From Skermanella sp. TT6 (GTDB lineage: Bacteria > Pseudomonadota > Alphaproteobacteria > Azospirillales > Azospirillaceae), in the NCBI RefSeq assembly GCF_016653635.2, contig NZ_CP067420.1, positions 2,577,501 to 2,641,500 on the forward strand: a DNA stretch of 64,000 nt, in the 5' to 3' direction. How positions within the stretch are numbered: position 1 is the stretch's first letter; each line of letters begins with the position of its first letter. The translations under genes were made by a program, and so were the position numbers. Below the pieces are notes generated by a model. That model did no database searches. It was not told the DNA's origin and was given only the letters and a program-made list of their open reading frames with translations. Below are positions 62,960 to 64,000 of the stretch, piece by piece.

Positions 62960-63993
62960 GCCGAGCCTCCGCTGTTGGTGATGGCGATCAGGCGGTCCAG
63001 TACGGTGCGTGCCCGGCCGCTGTCGATGGCGTCCCGGCCGAGGGCCACGGCTCCGCAGAGGTCCGGGGCCTTGCCGGCGACCAGCAGGGCCGCCGCGCTA
63101 TTCAGCAGCACGATGTCGCGATAGGCTCCATGCGCGCCGGCGAGGACCGCGTTCAACGCCTCCGCGTTCGTCGCGGCGTCGCCGCCCTTCAGGTCGGACG
63201 GACTGGACAGCAGGAGTCCGGCCTGGGCCGGCTCGATGTCGAACCGGGTGACCACGCCGTCCTTCAGCTGCGCCACGTGGGAGGCGCCGGTGGTGGTCAG
63301 TTCGTCCAACCCGTCGGAGCCATGGACGACCCAGGCGGTTTCCGATCCCAGCCGGGCCAGGACCTGGGCGATCGGTTCCAGCCATTCCTTCGCGAAGACG
63401 CCGAGAAGCTGCCGCTTGGCGCCCGCCGGGTTCGACAGCGGACCCATCAGGTTGAAGATCGTCCGGGTGCCCAGCTCGACCCGCGTTCCCGCCACGTTGC
63501 GCATGGCCGTATGGTGGCGCGGCGCCATCAGGAAGCAGATGCCGATCTCGTCGAGCGCCCGCTGCACCAGCGCCATCTCGCACTCGATATCGACGCCCAG
63601 GGCGGTCAGCACGTCGGCGGCGCCGGACTTGCTCGAGGCCGCGCGGTTGCCGTGCTTGGCCACCGGAACGCCGCAGGACGCCACCACCAGGGCCGTCGCG
63701 GTCGAGATGTTGTAGGTGCCGGAAGCGTCGCCGCCCGTGCCGCAGGTGTCGATCGTGCCGGGAGGGGCCTTGATCGGCACCGCCTTCGCCCGCATGGTCC
63801 GGGCGGCGCCGGTGATCTCCTCCACCGTCTCCCCGCGCACCCGAAGCGCCATCAGGAAGCCGCCCATCTGGGCCGGCGTCGCGTTGCCCGACATGATGAT
63901 GTCGAAGGCAAGCTCGGCCTCGGACTCGCCCAGGCGCCGGCCCGCGGCGACGCCGGCCAGGATCGCCTTCATGTCCGACATGTCCGCGGTCAT
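62956..63993 (-). CDS. trpD: Anthranilate phosphoribosyltransferase
   Basis: The 345-residue protein has [17 protein letters not shown] near 83 (PRPP site), [17 protein letters not shown] near 112, [31 protein letters not shown] near 160, and HGSDGLDEL near 225. It transfers phosphoribose to anthranilate. ATG 63993 overlaps the stop of the gene beyond the edge (ATGA), presumably trpG; ATGs at codons 5 and 8 are alternatives. Confidence 0.96.
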   Translation of the reverse strand: MTADMSDMKAILAGVAAGRRLGESEAELAFDIIMSGNATPAQMGGFLMALRVRGETVEEITGAARTMRAKAVPIKAPPGTIDTCGTGGDASGTYNISTATALVVASCGVPVAKHGNRAASSKSGAADVLTALGVDIECEMALVQRALDEIGICFLMAPRHHTAMRNVAGTRVELGTRTIFNLMGPLSNPAGAKRQLLGVFAKEWLEPIAQVLARLGSETAWVVHGSDGLDELTTTGASHVAQLKDGVVTRFDIEPAQAGLLLSSPSDLKGGDAATNAEALNAVLAGAHGAYRDIVLLNSAAALLVAGKAPDLCGAVALGRDAIDSGRARTVLDRLIAITNSGGSA

Positions 63994-64000
63994 GCCGCGC
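63990..64000 (-). CDS. Last codons of a gene beyond the edge, presumably trpG
   Basis: Only two sense codons and a TGA (63992-63990) fall inside the window, overlapping the trpD start as ATGA. The identity is inferred from the usual trpG-trpD-trpC order and cannot be read here. Confidence 0.35.

Overview
The window is GC-rich, densely coded chromosomal DNA from an alphaproteobacterium, most likely Rhodospirillales/Azospirillaceae (Azospirillum- or Skermanella-like). The pointers are the GTTC-N7-GTTC LexA box, a gyrase A with a charged insert in its C-terminal domain, a trp(G)-D-C / moaC / moeA / lexA chain joined by ATGA overlaps, and PAS and receiver proteins typical of that group. Only one tRNA (Lys, anticodon TTT) is present. 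I see no rRNA, CRISPR array, transposase or phage gene.

Layout. 1-5.6 kb: an edge-truncated unknown, a PLP-dependent amino-acid deaminase/D-threonine-aldolase homologue, a periplasmic protein plus PiuC-type dioxygenase behind a Fur-like box, and a SagB-type oxidoreductase with a small partner. 5.8-11.2 kb: an alpha/beta hydrolase and a complete Liv-type ABC importer. 11.2-24.8 kb: housekeeping and catabolism (tyrosine phosphatase, hydrolases, M20 peptidase, DEDDh exonuclease, HigBA toxin-antitoxin, methionine-R-sulfoxide reductase, UxaA/FAH sugar-acid genes, S10 carboxypeptidase), ending in a parvulin-like protein translationally coupled to an HlyD adaptor.

25.2-38.4 kb is the unusual part. 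It holds an 84-residue Gly/Ser-rich peptide gene followed 49 bp later by an ATP-grasp ligase (a graspetide-like pair), a PP2C phosphatase, an FHA-tagged nucleotide cyclase, a membrane FHA protein, and an operon of three oversized TolC-family proteins plus a second, apparently degenerate ATP-grasp protein, all joined by 4-bp overlaps. A divergent sigma-54 activator closes the block. I propose a peptide-modification and export system with phospho-signalling control. This is inference from content and order. No ABC or RND pump that would complete an exporter is in the window.

38.4-64 kb: solitary fusA, a 1.2 kb gene-poor spacer with a perfect DnaA-box sequence, response-regulator genes, a membrane-domain-less FtsK, a PAS protein, a DegP-type protease with a downstream OmpR/EnvZ-type pair, a HisC-like aminotransferase, an EpmC-like metalloprotein, a minimal chemoreceptor signalling domain, several tiny proteins (one an entericidin), a MATE exporter, gyrA, coaD, tRNA-Lys, a methyltransferase, lexA, and the moeA-moaC-trpC-trpD operon, which runs off the right edge.
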